Below are positions 54,270-64,000 of a stretch of DNA of 64,000 bases, in pieces. The translations under genes and the position numbers were made by a program. Positions within the stretch are counted from its first letter, which is position 1; the number at the start of each line of letters is the position of its first letter. The notes beneath the pieces were generated by a model. It made no database searches. It saw nothing but the letters and a program-made list of their open reading frames with translations, and had not been told where the DNA came from. Origin of the DNA: Abelmoschus esculentus (lineage: Eukaryota; Streptophyta; Magnoliopsida; Malvales; Malvaceae); contig JAUCBN010000013.1 in assembly GCA_035048815.1 (NCBI GenBank), positions 5,592,501 through 5,656,500 of the forward strand. The letters run 5' to 3'.

Positions 54270-54292
54270 TTCTTTTAACGTATTCTTTTAAC

Positions 54293-54752
54293 ATCTATAG
54301 GCTGGCTCCCGAGAACCTGAACTGGTTGGTTAGAGGATACTCTAGCAGGGTTTGCATCATCTGCCGTGACGGATTAAAGCATATGATGAGAGGTATCTTC
54401 ATCTGGCTCAGAGGTCTCTTTATTTCTCATTTTTTCTTTCCCGTGATTCTTGCCTAGTAGTACCGTAAGCTCGGATAAAATGGATTCTTGAGACTGAGCA
54501 ATCTGTGCACTGACACTTTGTTCAATATCCTCAAGACGATCATCTAAGTGTTTCTGACCTCTTTCTAGATTGGTCACATGGTCTTCCATTCTTTTCTTTC
54601 GGTAGTATGTGAAATTATAATGCGGTGTGGCCAGTGTTTTAAAATGTGTTGTCATAATATGCACATAGTTAGGTGATGTCAAAATAGTTAAATGCATGTA
54701 TGATGCATATGTGGATGCAAATGATGCAAAATGTATGCAGGTTAAAGGTATT
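54293..54752 (-). pseudogene. Inner Ogre-like gag N-terminus
   Basis: A minus-strand frame from the ATG at 54589 to the stop at 54374 reads MEDHVTNLERGQKHLDDRLE, then a coiled-coil-like QSVSAQIAQSQESILSEL. Tat-lineage gags begin with a similar acidic heptad helix (MEERIERLE pattern). The rest of gag is cut off by the Tekay insertion or lost. Upstream (to 54752) are ATGCATGATGCA-type leader words matching 30720-30840 in the outer element. Confidence 0.65.
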
Positions 54753-56081
54753 TGATAAGTGCTCAACTCACTATCACTTTCTACACTTTTCATGAGCATT
54801 AATCATCAATTCTACACCTACTTGGACCAATGTATATACTTAATATGATATATTTAGGGATTATGCTCTTAAAGATATTATTTACAGAAAATGCAAAATT
54901 TATTGCATTTTTGTATATGTGCAGGAAGAAGCATTACCGCGGCAACAAACTGTGGCCGAGGCAGGACCTAAAGCCGAGATAGTAGAGGACAAGTAGCAAT
55001 ATGGAAGGCAAACTGAGGAGAAAAATAAGAAAAACGTTGCTGGATAAGAAGCCCAAAGGATCGAAGCTGATCAACACGAAGAAAGCCCAAAGACAAGGCC
55101 ACGCGGGAAAGCCTTCTAGAAGAATTAAACTTGGAAATATTTGATTTATGTACATAACTTGTTCCCTACTCCAAGTTGTATTCTACTTAGGAAAGGTTTG
55201 CCCTAGGCCAAGCCTATATAAGGCATAGCCGTCCAAAGGAAGAAGAGACATTAGATTCATAGCTTAGAATATAGAATTAGATTTAGTTTTTCTTTTCTAC
55301 ATTATGTTCTAATTTTGTTTAGGCTTAGGTGAAGGTTGTAAAGTATTAGTGTGAGGAAGTCAAACTTTGTTTCTTGTTTCTAATGCAATAAAATATCGAA
55401 GTTTGCTTATTCTTTGTCATTTCTTGTTCTTGCATTCAAGCTCGAGAGAGAAGTTTGTGAGTAATCCATTTATCTAATATCGAGAGAGTTAGATTCACGA
55501 AAGGGATAAGTACGGTGTTTCAATCAGGAAACACTAACTCTGCCTAAAGATAGGTTAAGAGTTTCATCGGCTAAGAGAAATGTGGAATTGGTTGGTGATT
55601 ATAATTGATTCACGCTGAGAGGTATCATCAAGGACTGTTCATCAACAGTATTTCGACTTAGAGATAAGCGAAATCATTAAAGGACACTTTGCCGAACTTT
55701 GGTAAAGCTTGCCCAAGAGCAAGAGATTGTCGCGGTAGACGAGTGACACCACTATCGAGACAGTAATCTACAGTCCTTCCGAGGCAGTATTGTACAATTG
55801 CATTGGACAAGAACAAGTTAATCAATTCCACTATACAACATAACTGGAACCTGACCATCTTCTTTATCTTATTTTTCTATCTTTATTTAGTTATTATTAT
55901 TTAGTTCAATCACCATCCAATTAATTGTGTATTTACTTTATTTCTTTTATAGAGCAAGAAGTCTAAGGGAAGCATATTAAGTATATCAATCCCTGTGGAG
56001 ACGATATCGATGATACTCATCACTTTATTACTTGGCGACGTGTTCACTTGCACTAAAATTGCGCATATCTAACACGCATCA
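54753..56081 (+). repeat. Solo Athila LTR, 1329 bp
   Basis: TGATAAGTGCTCAACTCAC to TAACACGCATCA, matching both LTRs of the Athila element at 35906-44158. Perfect target duplication GTATT at 54748-54752 and 56082-56086. No internal sequence, so it arose by LTR-LTR recombination. Confidence 0.95.
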
Positions 56082-57454
56082 GTATTGAACCCTGCTGGTA
56101 ACCACCCTATTGGATTACTTTCATGGGAAATAGAGGGTCCATTATAATATTAAGGGAAACTAATCTTATACACAAGTATTATCCCTAATTCCTATTCTCT
56201 ATGGCCTTAAGTTGCTTGTTTAAGATTTATCTAACAATGGTCTTAGCCAAAACCTGAACAACCTTATAGTGTCGGTGTCCCTAATAGTGGCTCTGTTCTT
56301 ATTCTAAATCATATATGATAATCTTGAATGGTGATCTCGATCCTTGTAAAATAGGTCGGTAAGGTACTGATCTCTTGTTCTTGCAATCTGATAAAAATTG
56401 TTTCTTCATTGACGCGCTTGAAAATTTGGTCAATTACCTTTTCTGATCGGTGTTCTGTATCTGACTCTGACTAGTCCTTTGGATGGTAAAGTAATATCAA
56501 CTCGTTAAACCTTTTTGTTGTTAGGCTCTTTGAGATTTTCTATTACATCCTTTGGATCGGTTTGGAATATTCAATGGTTATTCGACTATAGACTCGGATA
56601 AAACGTCTAACGGTTATCTGTTCTCGGTAGACTTGCCTTAGGCTCTTCGGTTGTACTCTACCCGATGTCTGATAAAAAGGGTCTGTTGGTCGAATCTTAT
56701 CCCTTAATTGGTATCTCTGATTGGTTTCTAACACTAGGGTTGAGGTTTTCAGATACCTCTCTTCTATGGTGAATGTTTCCTTTGTTGGATGAACTACTCG
56801 AATCAATACCCTCGATGCAAAATGCAATATGAAATATGCGATATGCGATGGTGCATGCAAAAAGGGAAATAAAAAGCAAAACAAATCAGGTTAGTATCGG
56901 TTAAAAATAGACGCAAAAATAAATTACATAAAAAATAAATTTGCGCAAAATTAAACAGAGAAGAGCAATCCTAGATATCCCGTCTAGTTCACCTAGGGGA
57001 TCCACATGGATTTAATGGGTGGATAATCTAGTTCTCTACATGCAGTGTTGGTGCTAAAAGGGAACCGAATTGTCCGAGTAGTCCTCTACTAAAAGTAGCA
57101 AGGCCCCCGATCATCACTCATTATAGGCTCATTTTGATCGGGTTCAATTCAGGGGGACCCGTTCGCTTATACCTACACGAAGGAACGATATCCTTACGAA
57201 AGCATAACTTAGTGAAGCCCCGAAGGTACTTCGGCTAGGGCCTACACGGGAGAACGATATCTCAACGAAAGCATTAGCCTTTTCCCCCACATAAAAGGAC
57301 GGGTTTTGATGTAAATTTTAAATGCGGAAAAATAAAAGCGCAAATTCAATTAAATTAATTTAAATATCATTTTAGCCTGGAACCTTTAATATTAATGAGG
57401 TGATATTATTTTAAAAGCTCGACTCTCTTTTTTTGTTTTGAAAAAAAAAATTAT
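56082..57454 (-). pseudogene. Inner Ogre-like leader with ORF1-like frame
   Basis: A minus-strand frame at 56884-56543 contains IEERYLKTSTLVLETNQRYQ, the counterpart of the outer element's frame at 29727; here the ATG is ATA. It continues about 50 residues past the shared part. The leader (57150-57300) carries the two GGATATCGTTC blocks, as in the outer element. Confidence 0.55.
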
Positions 57455-57472
57455 TCCCCAGCGGAGTCGCCA
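57455..57472 (-). promoter_or_regulatory. Primer-binding site, tRNA-Arg type
   Basis: Minus strand TGGCGACTCCGCTGGGGA two bases after the LTR end; canonical Ogre/Tat PBS. Confidence 0.92.
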
Positions 57473-57474
57473 TC

Positions 57475-59948
57475 TGTAGCGATGTAAAAAAATCACTATT
57501 AAGGTGTATTGCTAAAAATATTTATTTTTTATGATTGGAAAATATTTTTGTTGTATCGTTTTAAAATTAATGTCTTCCGCATGGAGTTTTCGGTTAAAAT
57601 AATGATTTTGTAAAATTTGAGTCGTCACTGGCCGTTTTGGTGCACCGAAAACCATAAAACCAGAGATTTAAGAGTTTGGGGTTCGGGAGTCGGTTACAGA
57701 TGAGGAATGATTAGCACCCCCACACCGTCCAAAAATTGGTACTTTAATAATTACTGCTTCATTAATATTAAATTTTCTGGGCTATTTTAACGATTAAATT
57801 AATTTTTAATTAAATGTGCATATTTATTTTAAAGAACCTAAACCCAAAGGTAAGCGTCTAAACCACCACCACCACCACTACACTGGAGTTGGCCTCGTTT
57901 ACGATCAAATTTAGGGACTCATTAACAAAAATAAATAATCTGATATGCAATCTTAATACATAATGAAAATACAATACAAAAAATGGCAAGAAAACACATT
58001 TGATACTTAATCTAGACGATGACAACATGAGTGTAGAATGTGCAAATAAAATAAATGAAATGCTAGCAACAATGGAACATGTTCACGTAAAAATCATGAA
58101 TGGGTCATGTCACTTACAACCCTGCCAGACTAAAGTGTTATTAGCTTATAGATTTAATAAGTTTCGGCTTAGGAGTTAGTGTACCTTTATTTTAATTTTC
58201 AAAATGATAACCGACTAAAAATAAGAAAGCTAGTCGTCTACTTATGCACGACCTATGTAACAGTCTGATACATTTAAAATTATAGACTAACAAAGGTTAC
58301 AATTGTTCCCAGATGCTTTCGAGTATACTCATTAACATCGAACCATCATACTGTACATAATAGGTGATAATATGCACGGAAATAAAGTGATAAAAAGACC
58401 TATATAGATAGGAAAAAAAGATCGATTTTATTATTTTTAAAACTTAGAACTGCAATTGGTATCATACTAAAATTTTTACAAGAGAATGAAGGATCAGGAA
58501 GGTGGTTTTTCCAAACGGAAGGACCATTTATGTGAAGGAAGAAAGTGAAGGGGCTCAAGCGAGATTGAACTAAAAACAAATAAAAAAAATTCACATAACC
58601 ATATGTTCAGTCGAACAAAACCATTTTCATTCTTTAAACAAATAATAATAAAAAGAAACTCTAGAAACCTTTCAAATATTCAGAGGTTTCATAGAAAAGC
58701 AAAACAATTCTCTTTTGCCCAGGAGAAGAACCCCAAGTCTCCTTCTCACGATGATCCGTCTATGGATCAAAGCCTCGGTAAGTCTTGGCCGTCTTGGTCA
58801 CTCTAACCATCATCGAATTTTCTATCAACGTCGGAAGAGGAGATAAAAAAACTCAAGACTCAAACTGAATCCCAAAAAACTCAAAAGAAAACGAGAAGAA
58901 AACCCATTTACCGTTTCGCTCTTCGCATATAAGGCTCACCTGAGTCAGGGTCATCGCCATTGTTAGAGCACCGCTAACTTAAGAGAGTTCTCTAAAAATT
59001 CTCTTTTTTATTGTTAAATGATGCAAGCAAACAAATATGAAAATGGAGAATGAATTATCATAAGAAACTCTCTAATTTTTACTTCGATTTTCTTCAAGTT
59101 TTTTTGTTACAATATTTGATGGGTTTACAATGGTTTCTCTGGTTACCAAGAAAAAATGGATCTTTTTTTTTGCTTCAATCTGATAAGGGATTTAAACCCT
59201 TTAATCTCTGTCAATACTCTCTTTTCCTTTAATGTTTGCTTTTGTTTCTGCAGGCTTTTCAGACAGCAACATGGTGGTGACGTGTAGCGGTGCAGGAGAC
59301 GATCAATAAAATTTCTGGTGGTGTGACAGCCGAGGAGGTGCTCGGTAGTTGAAGAGTCAAGGGTTGGGCGCATGGAAGATGAGCGGTCACATGCTTGAAC
59401 GTGCTGGAGTCTAGAAGTTTCCCCGAATTCAATCTTAGCCATTCATCTTGTCTCTGATCAAATGGTCCAGAGAGCCCGATGGCTGCAGTAAAAGATGGTT
59501 AACAATTAGGATTTTCAAAATCTTGGTCTATGTAAATGTTGGGCTTGTAATAAAATGGATCTGGACTTGTAATTAATTTGGACTAATGGGTTTGATTATT
59601 TATTTATGGGTTCTTTAATTTTAATTCTTTGGGCCAAAACATAAATACTACTGCTAATAGATATTTATATTAGTCACATAAAATAACAAATATAAATAAC
59701 ACCAAGAAAAATATAAATTAAACACATGCACAAATACCACATATAAAAAACATGCATAAATAACACATTAAGTGACACACATATAATACATACTAATATT
59801 AATTCACACCATACATATAATATATACTTACGACACTCACAATAAGAATGCACAAATATGACACATAATATGTTCTAATAATAGACCCTTATTCAAAATG
59901 CAAAAAAAATAAAAATTTAAAATTTTCAGTTAAAAATGAGTGATTTCA
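57475..59948 (-). repeat. 5' LTR of inner Ogre-like element, 2474 bp
   Basis: Plus-orientation ends TGTAGCGATGTAAAAAAATC and AAAATGAGTGATTTCA. Partner of 32758-35210. Its first part retains about 60 bp (57500-57570) that the 3' LTR copy has lost. Confidence 0.93.
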
Positions 59949-59953
59949 AGAAT

Positions 59954-61338
59954 TAAAGAAAATTGAGAGTCAACCTTCATTGAGGCACCTCAACGAGTAT
60001 AGAAATGAAGTCAGGTTAAGAAGATGTCTGAGTAACCTTCATATCGATCCAAACGAGAATGAAAGAATATGAGTGAGACATCATTGTCCGTAAAATGACA
60101 GAATTTGGGCTCATATCAGAAATGACCAAAGATGTCATCAAGACTGACAGAATTTGGTTAATAAAATTTACCAGGTCAACCGAATGAGGACTGAAACCTC
60201 AAATTTTTAAAATAGAGTTAACAGAAGCTCGTACATCATTGCATACCTACAGATAGGTTACATCTGTACATCCCAAACATACATCATGCACGCATGCATA
60301 ATGAAAATATTCATACATCATTCTTTTTATAGACAATTCAGAAAAGACAGATAATGGTCGAGAAAGATGACCCTAACAAGGATTTTGCACATCTTTGCAC
60401 CTTCCACAAAACGCTCATTTGAATACCAACTTCCAACAGAAAGAAAAAAAAAAGGAAAATTTGACCAAAGAGGCTAACATTTCAGACTTTCAGATCGTCA
60501 TATTTGATGGACCTTTTGATGACTAGACGGATAAAACTGGGTCATTATCCCAAAGATAAAGAAAAAGAAAAAAGAGAAGAAGAAGAAGAAGAGAAAAGAG
60601 AAAATATCTCAAGACGAAATTTGGCAGACAATGAGTACCAACCGGTCACAAGAAACAACACACTGGGGCAATCCATATACCCATACATTTGCAGATTCAA
60701 ATAGAAGATTGACAACTTTTTGTAGGCGTGAGTCCCGAAAGTTTGAAGAAAATTAACAGCCACATGGCGTATCTCAACTCAGAAGATGATTGGTAGCCTT
60801 CCCAGAGTGAATTCCGAAGAAACAGATTTTGGCAATCTCTATAGACGTGAGTCCCGATTCATAGAAAAACATTGGCAGCTACTTAGCGTGAGTCCCGAAA
60901 GACTTGGAGATGAAAGTTCCATACAGAAGGTACCGACATGTTCGAAGTCTCACAGAAAGAGGATTTACAACAGTTCTATATAGAAAGAACTCACAACATC
61001 AAACACAAAAAAAACTCGAAGCTCTATACAAAATGAGCTACTAGTGGAAAAGTTCATCCACGACGCGATGGTTTCATATAGGAGAAATCGACAACACCGA
61101 AATGAGGAGTTCTATATAGGAGGGACCCTTATTTTCGTTTTCGTCTCTAAGATTGAAGCTTCATATAAGAGAGGCACGCAACTCGAGAATTTAGAGTGAA
61201 ATGTTTTATGTAGGAGAAGCCATAACTCTGGATCCAAAAGTAAGAGTTCTATATAGGAGGAACCTTATTTTGCAAGATCTGTCATGAAGTAGAAGGTTTT
61301 ATACAGAAGAAACCTCAGCTCAAGATCTAAAGATGAAA
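59954..61338 (+). pseudogene. Outer Ogre-like element, resumed interior and tandem array
   Basis: Continues directly from 32757. A plus frame at 60504-60704 includes a KEKEKREEEEEEKRE run and ENISRRNLADNE, shared with 44618-44337 on the other strand. From 60730 GTGAGTCCCGAAAG-type words recur (about 60728, 60847, 60888). From 60970 the 45-bp TCTATATAGGAGG array starts. Confidence 0.7.
60970..61338 (+). repeat. About 45-bp tandem array, outer element copy
   Basis: Units with GTTCTATATAGGAGG or GTTTCATATAGGAGAA begin at about 60973, 61021, 61071, 61109, 61158, 61203, 61246 and 61295, a mean spacing of 46 bp. After the solo LTR the array resumes at 63776 to about 63900. Confidence 0.88.
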
Positions 61339-63770
61339 TGTAATACCCCAAAAATTATTCCTAAATTAAAAACCTAAGTTTGAAATCCCTAATTAAAAAC
61401 CCTAGTTTTTAGATTCCCAAATTTTGAAACCCTAATTTTTCTTGAGGTTTTTAAATTGATTTTATAAATTTGAGAAAAAAAATTGAGATAAGATTATAAA
61501 GTTTTGAAAGTTTTAAATGTGAATTTAAAGATTAAAATTTAAAGTGATGTTTTGAAATTTGATGACTTTTGGATAATTAATTTGCTTTTAAATTGAATTC
61601 TATTTTTATTAAGATTAATTATTATTTTTTATAGTTTTTCTGTATTCAATCTTTTTATTAAAATATTATTTTATTTTAATTATTGTTTTATCAAAACTCT
61701 TTGTTTAATATTATATATTATTTAAAGTCTCAGATAAATAAAAGAAGTCCATTTAAAATTATACAACCTTATTTTTATATTTTTTATATTCATAATATGA
61801 ATTGATAGAATTTTAATTCTATTGGAATCATTTACTTTTTCTCATATAAATACATAGTATGATCTAAGAGAAAACCATAAAATTATTTTTCTTCATCAAG
61901 AATCTCTAAAGTCTTTGTTCTTACTCTTTTTCTGTTCAATTTCAAAACCATGTTATTCAGTAATTTGAGTCGTTTTGTCTAAGGTGTGTTCTCTTACTAG
62001 TGCTATATGTGTTTATCTAAAAAATATATATTTTTCTGTGACATGTTTAATATTGTGAATTTAGAAATATATAAAACTTTCGGATTTTGAAATCCTACAC
62101 TTTTGTGAGTAATTATGATTTTAAATCCTATGAATTTATATTTTCGGATAAATTGAGATTTAAGATAAATTATGATTTTGGATTAAACTATGATTGAAGT
62201 ATGTAGTTATGATTTGTGTTTTGCGTACATCTTGTTTTGCATTGTTTTTCTAAAATATTACTCTTGAGAAATAATTTTATAAATCATGTTTTTTTGTTTT
62301 TATATACCTCTTTGTGATACGTTAAGTTCTTTAGGTTACTTCATCTTAGTTTTCTCTTACAAATCTGTGGGCTTTAAGCAATTCAATACCTAAAGAATCT
62401 CATATTTTATCTGGTTATTTTATTATTTAATATAAAACTAACTTTTAGTCATTATTATTATTTTTAGAAACTTTGATGTATTTGAGGATTATGGTTATTT
62501 CAATATATATAACTATTTTTCTTACATTCGAATATTTTATTTGAACCATCTAACTATAATATTATTTTAATGATTTTTGAGATAATGTATTTGGAGAATT
62601 TTAACACTTTTCAAGTCATCAATTCTTAATTATAATTTTAATTTTGGGTTTCAACGAATTATTAAGTATTTAAATATTTTAAAGTTATTATAAAATAATA
62701 TAAATTAAATTAGTTTTGAGGGTAAAGTTTTTAATGTTAACTCTTTAGGTTCGACCTATCTCTTCTTGTGCTAAATATGTATTTTCTTTTTGTGCTAAAT
62801 GTGTGTGCCTTTCTCACGTTAAATATATGTGTTTTCATGTGTTTAAATGAATATATATGTGTGTGTTCTCTTTTTATACTAGATTATTTGTGTTTTGTGA
62901 TTAAATGTTGATTGTGAAATTGTGATCTTGAGATACCCTGTGATCTTGAGGTACCCTATGATACTGTGATCTTGAGATACCCTGTGATATTGTGATATTG
63001 AGATAACCTATGACACTATGATCTTGAGATGACATGTGATACTGAGATCAAATTATTTGAACTGTGTGTTTCATATTTTATACAATTGTGTGTGATGAGA
63101 CATATGAGATCATTGGCATTGTTTGCATAGCATGTGCATGGGGTGGATTTGTACGGAGGAAGGTGGTTTTACCACACAGCGTTTTGGTGAAATAAGGGGT
63201 GAGGGGTTCTGGGGAACTACCTCCACAATGATCGGTTGGTTTAGCCACCACTATATTTGGCATTCGGAGTATGTGATTGCATTCGGAGTATGTGATTGCA
63301 TTCTCTGTGACATTGCATTCATCAGTATTTGTGATTATTTACCATGAAAAGTTTGATTATAATTATGAATGTGAATTGAGTGACATTGTGATGTTTGACT
63401 GCACTTTAGAGACACACTGGGCTTTGTAGCTCATTCTTTTAATTTATTTTTTTTAGATATCTAGCCCTAAGAGTTGGTACTTGGAGATCTCTACCGGATA
63501 ACATTGTTTCAGTACGATTATTTACAGTCATTTTTATTTCAGTTATCTTGGGATTATCAGGGATGTAAGATGTTTTTAAACTTCATGCATAAAACTGTTT
63601 TATCCATTTTTCTCTATTTTTTAATAAGAATAATTACTTTTAAATTATTTACTTAATATTTGTTTTACAAATTTTTATTTTGAATTACTTCATATGTTTA
63701 CATGACATTAAAAACTTAAAATAATGATTTTAACCTACCGTAAACCTCAAGTTAAGTCTAGAGGGTTACA
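61339..63770 (+). repeat. Solo LTR of a Tekay/Del-type element, 2432 bp
   Basis: TGTAATACCCCAAAAATTAT to AGAGGGTTACA with perfect target duplication TGAAA (61334-61338 and 63771-63775) inside the tandem array. The architecture resembles Tekay/Del LTRs (GAGACACACTGGGCT and GTACTTGGAGATCTC near the end, as in 47665-47750). A small tandem run of TGTGATCTTGAGATACCC-type units lies at 62925-63055. No coding region. Orientation is judged from the TGTAATACCCC start. Confidence 0.9.
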
Positions 63771-63775
63771 TGAAA

Positions 63776-64000
63776 ATTCTATATAGGAAGAGATTTTATT
63801 TTGCAAGATTTGCTCAAGGCGAATGGTCATATATAGGAGTGCCCTGCAGCTTCAAAACCAGAAGGCGAGCAAGTTTGATACAGAAGGAACTTACGAGCTT
63901 TAAGACTCGATCAAGAAAGGTGGAGAGATTTAGAAAAACACACCATTCTAAGACCACTGACATAGGAATCGGTTAAAAATGAGTGCTTTTTATCTTTGCT
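63776..64000 (+). other. Outer Ogre-like 3' end before its 3' LTR
   Basis: Array tail, then GAAAAACACACCATTCTAAG and CGGTTAAAAATGAGTGCTTT, matching 35305-35250 inverted, which in the inner element is about 50-90 bp before the polypurine tract. The window ends here. Confidence 0.75.

Larger units (their letters stand above)
45916..54292 (+). mobile_element. Ty3/Gypsy Tekay/Del chromovirus with truncated 3' LTR
   Basis: 5' LTR 45916-48059, initiator-Met PBS, gag-pol in one frame (48268 to about 52090, then -1 frame to 52976), polypurine tract and a 3' LTR truncated at 54269. All domains are present in chromovirus order, so it was autonomous once. It has at least a dozen nonsense codons but almost no indels until 52090. 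The last 23 bp (54270-54292) are tandem filler at the truncation point. Because the right end is lost, no target duplication is testable. Confidence 0.95.
32758..59948 (-). mobile_element. Inner Ogre/Tat-like element inserted into its relative
   Basis: Minus strand: 5' LTR 59948-57475, PBS 57472-57455, leader and gag remnants (57454-54293 minus a solo LTR), 45915-44164, tandem array, polypurine tract, 3' LTR 35210-32758. A perfect target duplication AGAAT lies at 32753-32757 and 59949-59953 in the outer element. Its 27 kb include three younger insertions; without them the element is roughly 9.2 kb. No RT/RH/IN of its own was recognised, so it is a non-autonomous (LARD-like) derivative. Confidence 0.9.
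27925..64000 (+). mobile_element. Outer Ogre/Tat-like non-autonomous LTR element (3' LTR beyond window)
   Basis: 5' LTR (27925-29030), tRNA-Arg-type PBS, leader ORF and low-complexity gag-like region run to 32757, where a minus-strand relative is inserted. The element resumes at 59949 with sequence that, in the inner relative, is contiguous with the part before 32757. It continues through a 45-bp tandem array, itself interrupted by a solo LTR, to the window edge. The last 80 bases match the region ending about 50 bp before the 3' LTR of the inner element, so the 3' LTR should start just past 64000. No RT, RNase H or integrase was recognisable. Confidence 0.85.

Noticed and set aside
62925..63055. 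TGTGATCTTGAGATACCC units considered as a CRISPR-like or satellite array
   Set aside because: Direct short-period repeats without spacers, inside a plant solo LTR.

Overview
The window is plant nuclear DNA, almost certainly from a eudicot. It is AT-rich and dominated by nested LTR retrotransposons (Ty3/Gypsy lineages Tat/Ogre, Tekay/Del and Athila, plus one Ty1/Copia). One intron-containing host gene is present, an FBW2-type F-box gene. I saw nothing bacterial, viral-episomal or CRISPR-like. The species cannot be fixed from sequence alone.

Left part (1-15062). A plus-strand Tat/Ogre element enters from outside the window. Its visible parts are the protease end and G-patch-like linker, a 206-bp spliceosomal-type intron, RT, two RNase H domains, a damaged integrase, 3' tandem repeat arrays and a 3.08-kb 3' LTR ending at 9075. 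It abuts exactly position 108 of the LTR of a minus-strand Tekay/Del chromovirus (9076-15062). The simplest reading is that the Tat element jumped into that LTR. The Tekay copy has lost most of RT by an in-frame deletion between short repeats.

Middle (15063-27924). This is the most host-like stretch. It holds a promoter-like or gene-fragment region, a 261-bp foldback MITE, and the FBW2-like gene (two coding exons, 319 aa; the Arabidopsis protein is an SCF receptor acting on AGO1). A probable 0.85-kb terminal-inverted-repeat element follows, then a complete but dead minus-strand Copia element (21321-26343) with a perfect ATTTG target-site duplication, then AT-rich spacer.

Right part (27925-64000). 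This is one nested insertion stack. An outer plus-strand Ogre/Tat-like element without recognisable pol (tRNA-Arg-type PBS) runs off the right edge. It is split at an AGAAT target by an inner minus-strand element related to it (32758-59948). The inner element is itself interrupted by an Athila-lineage element lacking RT/RH/IN (35906-44158, target GGTAG), a plus-strand Tekay/Del element (45916 to about 54292, 3' LTR truncated) and a solo Athila LTR (54753-56081, target GTATT). The outer element also carries a 2.4-kb solo LTR (61339-63770, target TGAAA).

No complete functional transposon was seen. All pol genes carry nonsense codons, frameshifts, deletions or lost catalytic residues. The most notable points are the exact in-frame intron of the Tat element, the related-element-into-related-element inverted nesting, the pol-less Athila derivative with a second plant-specific ORF, and an snRNA-promoter-like USE+TATA arrangement in the outer Ogre LTR.
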